A DNA stretch of 64,000 bases from Eucommia ulmoides (GCA_016647705.1 CM028336.1:13834880-13898879), one strand, 5' to 3'; counted from the first letter of the stretch, positions 42,782 to 57,751 are shown. Numbers and translations: made by a program. Notes: a model not told the origin generated them from the sequence alone.

Positions 42782-44538
42782 TGTTGGCCTAGTAGAATAC
42801 CCAAGAAGGAGGTGAATTAGGTAATTAAAAAATATTATCAGAATATACTTGAATAAATCAAATAATTAATTTTATGCCTAAATTAATTTTTATCTTTATA
42901 TCACAGCGAAATTAAAATAAATCTAAGTACACACCCAAACAACAAAAATAAACAAATTAATAAAACAACACACCAGATATTTATACTGGATCACCAAGCT
43001 ACTTTTGGCTAATCCAATCCCCCAAGCTCCACAGAGGTCGCACCCACTAAAACTAAGATTCCTTTAAAGGTAGGAACCAAACCCGTACACCGATTCTTTT
43101 ACAGGCTTAGAATCAATCTTTACAATTTCCTTTTCTCAAGCTAAGAAATAACCTCTACTTTTTACAGGCTCAAGAATAACCTATCTTTTTACAGGCTAAA
43201 GATTAGCCTAACTCTTTTTATACCTTAGGCTTAAGAATCAAAACCTCACTAAAATACTCCAAATATCCTTTTACCCAGTAAGGATTGAACCATTACAAAA
43301 TCACTCAACTAATTCTATCCAAGAAAAATTACTACCTCAATCTCTTTACAAGAAGAGACTGAAACCCGACTACCCCTGATTAAATAGCCCCAATAGTATT
43401 TAATCCGTCACAACTCACCAATACAAAAATTGATAAGAAGAAAATCTCACTCGGAGCTTCTACCACCCTAGATAAATAAAAAAAACTCAATTAATATCCC
43501 AACTAGTGATAGAAATATGTGAGATACAAAAATATGATTTTAGCAAGAATATGGGTAGCAAATTGGAGCACGTAATCATATTTAAGAAATTATTTGTAAA
43601 AATATTTTCTTCAAAAAATCATAAATAATTTCTAAGATCAATTTTCAAATAATAAACAAATAATGCAATAAAAGAATATAATTGGAAATATCTCACCCGG
43701 ATAATACTGAAGAATAATAGATTGAAACATTGGACAGCTCAAATTGGTGACGCTTACTCAACTAGCGCTTTAACTCAAGAACACCTCAATAATTGATATC
43801 ACAATTTGATCCCTCAAAATAAATATCAGAATGATGACTCTTATAAAAACTTATGAATCCCAAATATCCTGGAACAGTTCCATTCAGTCGACTGCCCAAA
43901 GCCATACAATTGCCGCAGCGAGCATAGGTCGACCGCTTGGTCGACTCGCAGATTCAGAGAGTTTATCATGCTTTCACCGGTCGACCGCTCGGTCGACTCG
44001 CAAATTCAGAGAGTTCAGATATTTTCACAGGTCGACCGATCGGTCGACTCTTTAATTCAGGATGTTTCATCTTCCTTCTCCGGTTGACTCCTCAGTCGAT
44101 TACTACCTTCTGGATATTTTCTCTGATCTCGTTTTTTTACTCACTTTCTTTTACGATCTCGCCCCTTTATCTATTTTCTTTCTTAAATAAGCTCCACTAA
44201 TATTCTTATATTTCATTTTAGTCATTCAAGATTATTTCTTTTCAATTCACATAGAAGCAAATAATTACACTTAACCAAAATACACATAAAAGATAAAATT
44301 CATTTTGTGCCATGTGTGTGTTCCTAAATGGGATATTAAGAGTTAAGATTCAACTGAGTTGTTTTTCCTAATTTCTTCAAACTTTTAACTCTTCTTCATC
44401 ATCTTGATATCTTCATTTAGCACCCATTCAATTTAACATCTTCATTACTGGAACTTTAAATCACCGAAACACTTAATCAAACATTAGTTCCACCAAAATA
44501 TCAATATTTAATTGTTCATCAAAATCTTAGAATCAACA
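42782..44538 (-). repeat. 5' LTR of the nested copia element (1757 bp)
   Basis: It starts TGTTGGCCTAGTAG and ends TAGAATCAACA. Compared with its partner it has lost a 683-bp segment at CTTATGAA/TCCCAAATATCC (about 43856); the partner shows GAA at both ends of that segment, a short direct repeat that could have mediated the loss. Otherwise the two LTRs align closely. Confidence 0.9.
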
Positions 44539-44834
44539 TAACCCATCGAGGAAATTCGGAAGTTGACACTCCCTCAAGGAACCATGATTGGGGAACCAAA
44601 ATAGAAACTCCTTGTATCTATCCCAAGCACAATAAAATAGCTCGGAATCCCGTTAAACGAAATGCAAAAGTACTTGTTGATCTAATATCTTCAAGTATCC
44701 TGGAAGAAAAGCAAAAACAAAACTACAAATAAAAAATTATAATCAAAAGAAATGCCTAAATTAAAATCAAGTTATATACTCACAATATCAACAACAATCT
44801 AAAAACACAATCCCCGGCTACGGCGCCAAAATCT
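44539..44834 (-). pseudogene. Athila-like gag of element A, N-terminal part, with leader and primer site
   Basis: Minus-strand reading gives RDSELFYCAWDRYKE, then CQLPNFLDGL, breaking at the copia insertion. This is the conserved plant gypsy gag motif around FxQxxxEsLYxAWxRFK. An in-frame stop precedes it. Between gag and LTR is TGGCGCCGTAGCCGGGGA at 44811-44828 (minus), a near match to the 3' end of tRNA-Asp used by Athila elements. Confidence 0.8.
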
Positions 44835-46223
44835 TGGTAGCACGTAGATACGTCGCTACTTTCACCACAAGTGTACGGGTCAAGTTTTAGTACAGATTTG
44901 AAAGAGTAAGGGTTGTCGTATCCATAGGGGTTAGTTGAGATTATCGTTGAGTACCGTAATTATCATAACCTAACTTTATTTAGGCAATAAAAATGTAGTT
45001 TTTATAATTAATACTAAACTAATCTAAATTAACCTAATTAAACTAATATTACTAATATAGACGTTAATGGGAGTAAATTTCCTAGGGATTAATTTCGTCC
45101 ACTTAAACGTGTTCGTTTCAATCTAGTTTTCATTAACGGCGTTCATCCTATCCGATAATCTTGGTATCGAAATCTCACTCACTACCTCTCCCGAGTGTAA
45201 AGTGAATGAATATGTGATTTCGTGTCAATGTTGAAGTCCCCCTCGAGCGTCTATATGACACTTGGACACATGAGTCTCGTCTCAACATCATGGATTGCAC
45301 ACTTTCTAACTCCCTCTCGGGTTATTAAATAGTCGCGTTGTGTTTAAACACTAATCCGAATCTGGGTTTACCTCTCCCGAGTGTCAAACCTCATATTCTT
45401 CATATATCATAACAAGCATATAAACATGACAAAACAGTAAACATAATCGGATAAACATGAACAACCATTAACAAAACATCAATTTATTCAAACAACATTT
45501 TTGTGGAGTCAATCGCTCCCTAGACAATATATGTTTAGCTACACATGGCCATGACCCTATATACAATTAAATACAAGCTAAACATATACAAACAAGCAAG
45601 GATTTAAGAATAAAATAGAGAAACAACAGAGTTTAGCCTTTATCCGAAGATGTGACGGCTCCACGTTCTTAATTTCCACTCCGAGTTTGATTTCTCTTCT
45701 TCAATTTGTGATCTCTCCTTGTTGGTATGCCCTTGGTTCTCTCAAGGGACTCCCAAAATGTTCTTAGGTATTGGGGCGAAGGGAAGATATATAAAGGGAT
45801 CAAAATATCTAACAAAATATCTCAAAATATCTAAACTGTCTGCAAAGTGACCACCGCAATGGTGGGTTCACCGCTGCGGCGATATGCATGTCGGTTAACT
45901 TCACCACTGTGACGGTGAAGATTCAGTAAACTCTCTGAACTTTCATTGTAGCGGCGGTAGCCTAACCGCTGTGGCGGTGAGATTTCTGCACTCCCAGCAC
46001 TTTAACCGTCGCGGCGGTGTGTCTGCTTCTTTGAAATCTTGCCTTTTTACTTGTTTTTCTACCATGCTCATTCCAATATGATCGTTTAAGTATCGTTTCC
46101 GTCCTTTTTTACCCCGAACATATAATTCATAACAAAATAAATAAAAATATATTAAAACGCTATAAAAATAATCGAAAACTACAAAAAACGATTTGGTAAT
46201 GAATAGATAAATTACGCCTATCA
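44835..46223 (-). repeat. 5' LTR of element A (1389 bp)
   Basis: It starts TGGTAGCACGTAGATACG and ends TTACGCCTATCA. Its palindrome cluster is at about 45848-46022. A TATA-like GATATATAAAGG is near 45786. The boundary at 46224 returns to the Tat gag reading. Confidence 0.9.
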
Positions 46224-46659
46224 ACATCCTTTGGGCACCTCCATGACCGCAGGCCTTGGGCGCTCATACTCCTTGCCTTGGTGGCTTTTATCTGGGAGTA
46301 GAATCTCATTTCATTGGATGCACGTTCGGGAGAGCTAAGTGAGTACATAACCCTCATAACTAGCCTATCAGGAGTTACATCCACCTAGGAGCGGATTCGT
46401 GCCAAATAACATCTCCATCTTTGACGCTGGAGGTCTCTCATACTGAATTTTGTCCATATTAGGTCCAAGAACGATTCCTACTCAGGGCCACACTCAGGCT
46501 TTGGCAAACGGCATAGGCAATAAGGTCCATCTCCCTACTCGTCTTCCGTTCACAAGGGAGATCCTAGAGAATCCGATGGCTTCTCTCATATGACGAAACA
46601 AAGAACATAATCTATCATGTCTCTACATTCAAAAATGCTCCTACACCTGCAGGGAGCAT
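46224..46659 (+). pseudogene. Tat gag, second part
   Basis: On the plus strand it reads LPFTREILENPMASLI and, in another frame, LLHLQGA. It thus has the Tat gag order (PFTxEI..P.., then ..LQGASD), with stops and frameshifts. The last codons join those at 48027 (SNTLLCKTFFDTL) once the solo LTR between is removed. Confidence 0.75.
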
Positions 46660-48026
46660 TGGTAAAGGAATTTCACGTCGCTACTTTCACCTCAAGTATA
46701 CGGGTCAAGTTTTAGTAAAGTGAGAAGAGTAAGGGTTGTCGTATCCACAGGTAATGGATTAGAATTTTTGTCAAGTACCGCAATTATCATAACCAAACTT
46801 TATTTAGGTGATAAAATGTAGTTTTTATAATAATTATACTAAACTAATTACTAATTAAATTACAATACTAATATATGACTTTTAATTATTGTCTAGGGAA
46901 TAACTTCATTCACCAAAACGCAATCAATTCAATCTAATTTACATTAACGGCATTCAAGCTATCCGACAATCTTGATATCGAAATCTCAAACACTACCTCT
47001 CCCGAGTGTAAAGTGAATGAATATGTGACTTCACGTCAACGCTAAAGTCCCCCTCGAGCATCTATACGACACTTGGTTACATGAGTCTTGCCCCAATGTC
47101 ACGGATTGCACACTTTCTAACGCCCTCCCGGGTTATTAGATCGTCGCGTTGTGTTTAAACCGTAGTCCAAATCCGGAGTTTCTTCTCCTGAGTGTCAAAC
47201 CCCGGATTCTCAATATATCATAACAAGAATATAAACATGACAAAACAGTAAACACAATCGGATAAACATGAACAACCATTAACAAAACATCAAATTATTC
47301 AAACAACGTTTTCGTGGAGTCAATCGCTCCCTAGACAATATATGTTTAGCTACACATGGCCATGTCCCTATATACAATAAATTACAAGATAAACATATAC
47401 AAATACAAACAACGGTTTAAGAATAAAAGAGAGAAACAAGAGAGTTTAGCCTTTATCCGAAGATGTAACGGTTCTACATCCTTGATTTCCACTCCGATCT
47501 TGATTTATCTTCTTGAATTTGTGATCTCTCCTTGTTGGTATGCCCTTGGAGCTCTCAAGGGACTCCCAAAACGTTCTAAGAGTGTTGCGGTGAAGAGAGA
47601 TATAAATAGGATACAAAATATTAAGCAAAATATCTAAAACTATCAGGTGGGTGACCACTGCGGCGGTGGGCATGCCGACAGCTTCACCGCTACGGCGGTG
47701 CTTGATCGCTGTAGTAGTGGAATAATAAGCAAACTCTTTGAACTTTCACTGCCACGGCAGTGGCCTAACAGCTGCGACGGTGAGATTTCTGCACTCCCAG
47801 CACTTTAACCGCCGCGGCGGTGGGTCTACTTCTTTGAAATCTTGTTTTTTCACTCATTTTCCCACCGGGCTCACTCCAATATTATCGTTTAAGTACCGTT
47901 TTCGTCCCTTTTCACCCCGAACACCTGATTCATAACAAAATAAATAAAAACATATTGAAACACTATAAAAATACTCGAAAACTACCAAAACTGGATTGGG
48001 AATAAATAGATAAATTACACCTATCA
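46660..48026 (-). mobile_element. Solo LTR of the Athila-like family (copy B, 1367 bp)
   Basis: It starts TGGTAAAGGAATTTCACG and ends TTACACCTATCA, with the family's internal landmarks and palindrome cluster (about 47648-47824). Flanks AGCAT and CGCCT fit a duplication AGCCT with one change on each side, and removal restores the gag reading LLHLQGA-SNTLLCKTF. No internal region is left. Confidence 0.85.
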
Positions 48027-48903
48027 CGCCTCCAACACTCTACTATGCAAGACATTCTTCGACACCTTACATGTTCGGGACCGAGAGTGGTAGAAGACTC
48101 TTGCCCCACACTCCATCTCCTACTTTGAAGACTTTAAGAGAGACTTCCTATGCATTTCAAGGGCAGCCGTAAGAAGTCAAAAATCTCTACACGGCTTCTT
48201 AATATTAAGTAAGGAGAGGATAAATTGATGAACCAGTTTCTCGATCGATCAGAGGACGAACCCAGGGACGTGGACCGCCTTGATAATGGCGTCACCCTCA
48301 CCGCCATTACGAGCAGCCTACGAGAGGGGAATTTATTTTATTTCCTAACTAAGAACCGAGCATGACGTTCTGGCCTGTAGAGTGCGCTTCAGTGAAGCTG
48401 ACTCCATGATAAACGATAAGGCCAAGGAGAAGGGACCTAGGAAACAAGAAGGTAATCAAGAGGAAAAATAGCCCCATTTGACTGGGAACAGGAAGTTTGA
48501 AACAGGGGAAAGGTTAAAAGATTATAGAAGAGTTCCAGCGTAGAGGCCATAGCAGTTTGTGCCCTTGAGACTGTCGATGGTGACGATCTTGCTAGATATT
48601 GATGAGAAGAAACTTGACCTTAAGTAGCCTACCCCATTGAAGTCGAAAGGGAAGAGATGAAACAAAAGCAAGTATTATAAGTTCCATAGGGATCACGACC
48701 ACACGACGAATGAATGCTTCCACGTGAAGGAAAAGATTAAGAGTCTGATATGACATGGATCTGATACGATGTGGCTATCTCTAATGCTACATTCACGTGG
48801 ATAACTAAGATGAAGAGAGAAGAAATGAACAAGTCCCGGAAGAGTAGGACAAAAAGAAAAGGAGGCCCTGTGACCTCGAAATGGTTAAAGGGAAAATCCA
48901 AAC
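48027..48903 (+). pseudogene. Tat gag, third part with capsid and CCHC-like end
   Basis: The stretch gives SNTLLCKTFFDTLHVRDREW, LAPHSISYFEDFKRDF and, later, KYYKFHRDHDHTTNECFHVK, close to the Tat-clade gag pattern KYCxFHxDHGHxTExCxxLK. Stops are frequent (for example after REW). It is interrupted at 48904 by a copia solo LTR. Confidence 0.8.
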
Positions 48904-51225
<2,322 letters not shown>

Positions 51226-51230
51226 CAAAC

Positions 51231-51930
51231 GATCCAGGGAGGGTTCTTTTTAGAGTGAACCTCCAGTGATGCCTGAAGAAAACATCTATGGGTCGCCAAA
51301 AAGAAGACAAAGAAATACGGGGGTAGGGTCCTGGTGACTAAAGTTCTTAGCACTACGATCACATTCTTCGACGAGGATTTGAGAGGCCTTCACATTTCTC
51401 ACAATGATGCCTTAGTTATCATAGTTGTGATCTCCAACTACCGGGTCCATTTTCAGTAGATGCTTTGACAAGATAAAGATCGATCTCGAAAAGCTTCTCC
51501 TAGTGACCTCTTCCCTCGTGGGGTTTGAAGAATAAATGGTCCATCCTCCAAGATGTACTAACCCCCTAATATCCCTAGGATAGAAACTGAGAAGGACCAT
51601 AGTGTGGCTCCGCTTCTTAGCAGTAAACCACATGTCGGCATACAATACCATACTCGTCTGCCCCACCATGCACCCCCTTAAAGCAATATGCTCCACTACC
51701 ACCTGACTATGAAGTTCCCTACCAAAAATAGGATCAAGGTAGTCAGGGGGAACCATACGGCTACTTGGGAATGTTTTATGGAAATGTTGAAGGCGACCCC
51801 CCATTGATGGCGGAATAGTAATCACATGGGGTGCCCAAGTTAGCCCCGTTATCGGATGAGTTGGGGAACTTGCCCATGGAGGGTTTGAGGGAGAAAGGAC
51901 GTGCCCAATGCCTAACAAAAACCTCATCTC
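51231..51930 (+). pseudogene. Tat aspartic protease region
   Basis: The plus-strand reading gives [20 protein letters not shown] and then YHLTMKFPTKNRIKVVRGNH, the borders of the Tat protease domain (HxPHxDALV and YHLxMKFPT). The catalytic DTGSS region is not recognisable; it falls in the frameshifted part near 51440-51480. The minus-strand ORF at 51412-51927 is a shadow. Confidence 0.75.
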
Positions 51931-52850
51931 TATTCAGGTCCACCCCAAGGATGATACTAGGATAGTGAAGATCAGGATGAAGATGACCCCGGAGGTGCAA
52001 AAAGCCCTCAAAGATCTCTAGAAGAAGAATAAAGACATCTTTGCATGGTCACTCTCTCAACTACCTAAGATCAATCCTAGGGTGGCCATGCATATATTGT
52101 TTATCAACACTAATCACTCTCTGGTTCACTAAGAGATGAGAAAATTCCACCTGAAAAAGTAGGTTATAATTGCAGTAAAGGCCCATAAGCTAATAGATGC
52201 CAGGGTGATCGAGGTAATCATATTCTCAGATTGGTTGGATAGCATGGTACTGGCCAAGAAGGTGAGAGTAAAGTGGAGAATATGCGTTGATTACAAGTAC
52301 TATAACAAGACATACCCAAAGGATTTCTTCTCCCCTTACGAGGATTAACATGGTGATCTATGCCACCACTGGGTATGAGCTCCTGAGTTTCCTAGATGCA
52401 TTCTCTGGGTATAATGAAAACCTAATGTATCCTCCAAATAGACCAAAAACAACTTTTATAATAAATAAGGCTATTTAATTTTACAAGGTGATGCCATTTG
52501 GTTTAAAGAATGGCGGTGCAACCTACCATAGGTTGGTAAATAGAATGTTCAAATTCAAGATCGGAAAGTCCATGGAGGTCTATGTGGATGATATGTTAGT
52601 TAAGATCCTGATAACAGAACAACACATTGCGTACTTTCAAAGGTGCTTCCCATTCTCTGGATGCACAAAATGAAGTTTAACCCTTCCAAATATATCTTTA
52701 GAGTGCCCTCTTGTAAGTTTATTGGCTTCATGGTACCCAATAGGGAAAATCAAAACCTAGGAGTGAATAGAGGAGTGTGAATCTTCTTTACAAGAATTGA
52801 AACTCTATCTTATGCCAGCGCCTTTGTTGACTATATCAGTGCTCGAAGAA
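51931..52850 (+). pseudogene. Tat reverse transcriptase
   Basis: RT blocks in order are KDIFAWSLSQLPKINP, VLAKKVRVKWRICVDY, GYELLSFLDAFSGYNENL, MPFGLKNGGATYHRLVNRMF and MEVYVDDMLVK. The catalytic YVDD is preserved, but several stops and frameshifts (near 52128, 52290, 52475, 52672) break the frame. Confidence 0.9.
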
Positions 52851-53663
52851 GAGTTGTTCATTTAACTAACAGTCTCTCCAACTACGGTGAGCGCTGCTCT
52901 AATTCAGGAACTAAAAGGGGAGCAAAGCTTGGTTTATTACTATAGCCAGATTTTGACCTATACCGAAACACGGTGCTCGAGAATGGAGAAGTTAGCATTC
53001 GCCTTGTTGGTGACATATAGGAAAATGAGGTAGTACTTCCAAGCACACCCTATTTTTATGTTAACCGAGCTTCTATTTCGCCAATACTTAATGCCCCGGA
53101 TACGTTCGGGAGATTGATCAAGTATTCGTTTGAGCTCAGCAAATTTTATATCAACTACCGCTCTTGCATTACCATCAAAGGTCAGGTCATGGCAGACTTT
53201 ATCGCTAAGTTTTCGTTCACCAAAGAATCTCCACCAGAAACGGGAATTCTACCTAGTCTAAAGGAGGCCGTCTAGGGCTAGTGCAACGTGGAAGGCCTCT
53301 AGGTCTAGCACAGTGCCAATTTCCCTCCAGATTATACCATTGGTAAACCCTTAAGTGAAAAAATGGGGCCGAGCAATGGCCCTTTCAGGGTTGGGTAGAA
53401 ATTGTACACCAACGGGTCCTCCAATCAGAAGTGGAGTAGGGCTAGATTGGTCCTCATCACCCCCCACAAGGGAAGAGATTGAGTACTCTCTCAAGCTTGG
53501 TTTCAAGGCCACCAATAACGAATCTGAGTACGAGGCAATGGTTGTTGGACTCAAACTAGCCAAGTATATGGGGGCGATCAACCTCTTAGTGTTCTGTGAG
53601 TTCTAGTTGGTGGTCAACGAGGTAAAGGGAGAGTATCAGGCCAAGGATACCACGATGATGAGG
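52851..53663 (+). pseudogene. Tat RNase H region (two domains), 5' part
   Basis: After RT come a degraded first RNase H (ending ITIKGQVMADFIAKF) and a second, Tat-type RNase H with LGFKATNNESEYEAMVVGLK. Tat elements are known for this extra archaeal-type RNase H. The reading stops in TTMMR at 53663, where element C is inserted, and resumes as YLDKVRDLWE at 59115. Confidence 0.85.
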
Positions 53664-54981
53664 TGCTAAAGGAATATTATGTTGCTAATTTCACCGCAAG
53701 TGTACGAGTTACGTTTTAGTATAATGGGAATAGTAGGGTTGTCGTATCCACAGGAAATGGATTAGAATTGTAGTTAAGTACCACGATTGTCATAACTGAA
53801 TTTTATCTGGGTGACTCAAATTAAGTTTTTGTTAATATAATATACTAAACTAAGTTAATTAAACAAATTAAACTAATATACTAATATTGACATTAATGGG
53901 AGAAAATTTCCTAGAGATTAACTTTATCCACTTATACGTGTTCGTTTCAATCTAGTTTACATTAACAGCATTCATCCTATTCGATAATCTCGGTATCGAA
54001 ATCTTACTCACTACCTCTCCCAAGTGTAAAGTGAATGAATATGTGACTTTGCGTCAAGGCCAAGGTCCCTCTCGAGCGTCTATACGACACTTGGTCACAT
54101 GAGTCTCGCCCCAACCTCATAGATTGCATACTTTCTAACGCCCTCCCAGGTCATTAGATTGTCACGTTGTGTTTAAACCCTAATACGAATCCGGGGTTAC
54201 CTCTCCCAAGTGTTAAACCCTGTCTTCTCAAAATCAACCCTAATACCATAACAAGTAAATCAATATTGTAATCAAACGATAAACACAATCGAATAAACAT
54301 GAACAACCGATAACGAAACATCAATTTATACAAACAATATTTTCATGAAGTCAATGAAGACCTAGACAATATATGTTTAGCTATACATGGCCATAGCCCT
54401 ATATTCAACTAGAAATAAGCTAAACCTATTCAAAACTATCAACCAAACTAAGAAATAAAGAGAGAAACAAATAGACTAGTCGTTATCCGAAAAACCGATG
54501 CTAAAATTGTTCCAAGATCGTTTTCTCCATCTTGAAATTGTGATCTTCTCTTGTTTAAATGGCCTTGGAACTCTCAAGACCTCCCAAAAAAGGTTACAAA
54601 TGTTGTGGGCAAAAGGGGTGATCTAATAGGATTCAACATATCCTAGAAAATATCCTAAAATATCTATTCCAGGTGGAGCATGATTGCTGCAGTGGTGGAT
54701 TCACCGCTACAACGGTGGTCAAGCAGAAAGTTTAGCAACTCTCTGCATTTTGACCGCTGCAACGGTGGATGTAGGTTCTGAATATTGATCTTTTTGCTCT
54801 TTTTCTCCATCGTTCTTCCACCGACTTGATCGTTTATGAACCATTTTCGTCCCTTTTTACCCCAAACACCTAATTTATGCCAAAACAAATAAAAATGTAT
54901 TAAAACATATTAAAACACTATAATAATACTCGAAAATTACCAAAATCGGCTTGGGAATATATAGGCAAATTCCACCTATGA
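53664..54981 (-). repeat. 3' LTR of element C (1318 bp)
   Basis: It starts TGCTAAAGGAATATTATG and ends TTCCACCTATGA. The termini are mutated from the family's TGGTAGC and CCTATCA. Palindromes at about 54668-54772 are fewer than in copy A. Confidence 0.88.
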
Positions 54982-56598
54982 AATACCCCCAAACTTAGAA
55001 TTTTGCTAGTTCTCGAGCAAAACACTCACACTAAAATTAAAAAAAAAAAAAACTAAATTAACTAACACAAAAACTAAACAAGAATAAAAACACAAACTAC
55101 CTAAACATAACAATATGCGAGTTTTGAATTCAACTATTGACCAAAACATTTTCCCTCAACAACCCCCAATCATATCGAGTTCAGGAGTAAAACACATCAT
55201 GTGATATTCTAGAATTTTGACATTCAATAATGGTAAACGCCATTCTAGATCCTTTCAACGTATGTGTGCGAAACTCAATAATATAACTATCCAACAACCG
55301 GATTAGATTATCCACCAACGAAGCTCACGACTTAAACCGTAAAGGATTAGGATATTCATATGCCTGATTGGGTTCTGCTCTCTACTAATATAGGCTAAGC
55401 AGTTCATAAAGATCAAAATGACTTGGTTCGGTTTGGAACATGGCCAAGGGTATATTGGGAATATAAAACAGGTTAACATCGTTAACTCAACAATACCCAA
55501 GGTACAACGCTTGGCATATAATTACACTCGAACCCCCATAGATAAATTTGAAACAACTCTAAACATACATTTAAGACCGACGTACTCACTTGTCAAAAAA
55601 AAATGGAAATTGAACTATATTTACATAAGTTTGTTTGTTTGTTTGTGTTCTTTTTTTTCTTTTTTTTTTTTCTTTTTTTTTTTATCGTACCACAACCCCA
55701 AACTTATTCAATTATTATAATTTCATGGGTGTGGTTAAAATGAAAGAAAAATGACAAGTGAGTACTCGAATACCGAACCAATTAAAAGTTCACCCGAAAC
55801 CCAACCACTCACTTCAAGTGGCATACACGAATGCTAACTTGATTCACTCAAATTATACCTTCAGTTCAGCGATATAGGTTTGGGAAGAATTCAATCGGCC
55901 AGAGTATTTGTTATGTGTTCAGAATTGAAATGGCATTATAGGCTTCGACAGGGTAACGAGGGATAAACATATAGAATGGTAAGCTTCAAAGGCTCAAGAA
56001 AATCAAATGAATACCTAAATCACGTCTCCTGAACTACCTCGCCTAGGATTTCGTCCCATGTTTCCCCCAATCAAGTTTAGAATCCCTTAAATTTTCATGA
56101 ATTTGGCTAATGGATAATTGGCCTCAAATCAGTTGAATAGCTATATATTGAGTCTACATGCTCGTGCAAATTAGAATGCACAATAGCTTTCACCAAAACG
56201 ATAAGTCGAGTACACAGAACACACATGAATGAGCATTACCCTTGACCTTGAAAAACAACCAGGGGATAATATCATTATCGGGTAATGGCCTAGATGAACG
56301 CAAAACTCAGCACACAACAACAACAAACAAGAACATACTACACTAAACAATCATGCATACAATAAAATAAAACTACACAACAATAACAATTAAACATATT
56401 AAACATCACCCCCAAACTTAAAACGATCAGTGTTCACAATAACCCAATCATCGATCTCAACATTTAGCATGCATTATATTGACGAATGGGGTTTAGAACA
56501 CGTACCTGGGAGGTGAGACAATCTCGCCTCCGAGTGAAGTCAGCGGTGATAGATCTAATTTATTTAAGACTTGGGTTGTCTCCCAAGAAATGCTTAGT
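54982..56598 (-). other. Non-coding 3' internal region of element C
   Basis: This matches 35370-36917 of element A throughout. It has no supported ORF. A T-rich stretch at 55650-55683 is expanded relative to copy A. Confidence 0.75.
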
Positions 56599-57746
56599 TT
56601 ATTGTCCTCGGTCTGACACAGAGAAGGGCACGTTAAAGAGTGGCTTCCGCCCATAATAAGTGTCATACAACACCACATATGGGTCTTGGTTTTGAACGCC
56701 CTCAAGCTTGGCAAGATTTGGAATTGCTTGGCTTGAGCGCTCAACAATACTCTTTACCGTCTTATGTACTTGGTGGGCATGAAAGAACATTGCAAAAAGT
56801 AGTAGAGGACAATTAAGACACATCGGATCCTCGTAGATGTGATCGTCTTCGATTGGAGGCGGCATCAATATTTGGATTTCAAGAGGTGAGGAAATCACAA
56901 TTGTTAACATGTGATTCTTCATTGCCAATCCATACTTGGGTTTTCTCCTCAGTAGGATAATCAACGTTGAATGCACCCAAGTTCCTCCCGCTTGTTTCTA
57001 GTTCCTCGCGGTGGCTTTCACATTCGGATGTGACTTGTGTGTATCTCAGTGCCATCACATTTGACTCGGCCTCAATGAAGCAAATCGGCTAACTGATTTG
57101 AGTCTTAAGAGACTTTACGGTCTCATCAATTTCAGCGCAGGTCATCTCAATAGTGTCAAGACGAACCTCATACTCATTGAGAAAGTCATTCGTCTCCCAC
57201 CAGAAAGCCTGAGTCTCCCCTATGAATTTAGCAAACATTTCCTCTAGAGTGAGGGAAGACTCCACATTTTGGTCCGGGGTGTTAATCCATGGCGCCGAAA
57301 TGGTGAAACTATCCCTCAAGCGTTAGTAGCTTGTTGAATAATTCCAACTCCAAAAATCAAACTTGGCCATGTCTTCCAATAACCAATAGGCTTCATCGGC
57401 GGTTAGTTAGTCAAAAAAGGTGGTACCGTTTCCTCTTTCCACCCAAATTCATATTGCAGCTAATAACCCGTCAAGGAAGTTCAGTAGTTGACACTCCCTC
57501 AGGAAATGATGATTTGGGAAGCGGATGAGCAACTCCTTATATCGATCCCAAGCACAATAAAATGGCTCAGAATCTCGTTGAAAGAAATGCAATAGCACTT
57601 GTTGATCTAACATCTTCAGGTACCTTGCAAGAAAAAGAAAACTAAAAACAAAAATTATAAACACAACAAATGCCTAAATTAAAATCAAGTTACTTACTCA
57701 CTATATCAACAACAATCTAAATATCAATTCCTGGCAATGGCGCCAA
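56599..57746 (-). pseudogene. Athila-like gag of element C with primer site
   Basis: From the primer site leftward, gag reads RYLKMLDQQVLLHFFQRDSE, FYCAWDRYKELLIRFPNHHF and NFLDGLLAAI. Stop-containing sequence with LTADEAYWLLEDMAKFDF follows, then LTLEEMFAKFIGETQAFWWE. The C-terminal piece (56599-56976) has DDHIYEDPM and ends FNVPFSVSDRGQ. The order equals that in element A. The Athila/Tat gag match is the AWDRYKELL and LTADEAYWLLEDMA motifs. At least three stops break it. Confidence 0.82.
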
Positions 57747-57751
57747 AAACT

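Larger units (their letters stand above)
37777..44538 (-). mobile_element. Ty1-copia-type gag-only element nested in element A
   Basis: LTRs start TGTTGGCC and end AATCAACA or GATCAACA; both flanks carry TAACC (37772-37776 and 44539-44543). The 2.6-kb internal region encodes only a gag with one CCHC zinc knuckle, on the minus strand. A degenerate initiator-Met-type primer site (TGGGTATCGGAGTTGG) adjoins the right LTR. The polypurine tract AAAAAAGGGGGAGAT adjoins the left. The ATGACAAAGGGGGAG block and LTR style resemble SIRE/Maximus-type copia elements. There is no protease, integrase or RT, so it is non-autonomous. Confidence 0.9.
33968..46223 (-). mobile_element. Athila-like gag-only LTR element (copy A), carrying a nested copia element
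   Basis: Two LTRs of about 1.4 kb (33968-35369 and 44835-46223) border an internal region with a gag remnant but no pol. A tRNA-Asp-type primer site lies next to the right LTR on the minus strand (44811-44828), and a G-rich polypurine tract (TTTGGGGATATT, minus) lies next to the left LTR. The element therefore reads leftward. Flanks ACATT and ACATC differ at one base, fitting a 5-base duplication. A copia element occupies 37777-44538. Without it, copy A is about 5.5 kb, the same as copy C. The gag and primer site point to the Athila branch of Ty3-gypsy; moving would need proteins from elsewhere. Confidence 0.88.

Noticed and set aside
33968-46223. Autonomous Athila element with an env-like gene
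   Set aside because: The 6.8 kb of extra internal sequence is a nested copia element with its own TAACC duplication, so copy A has no pol or env of its own.
51412-51927. 171-codon minus-strand frame
   Set aside because: It is antisense to the Tat protease remnant, whose motifs (YHLTMKFPT) are on the plus strand.
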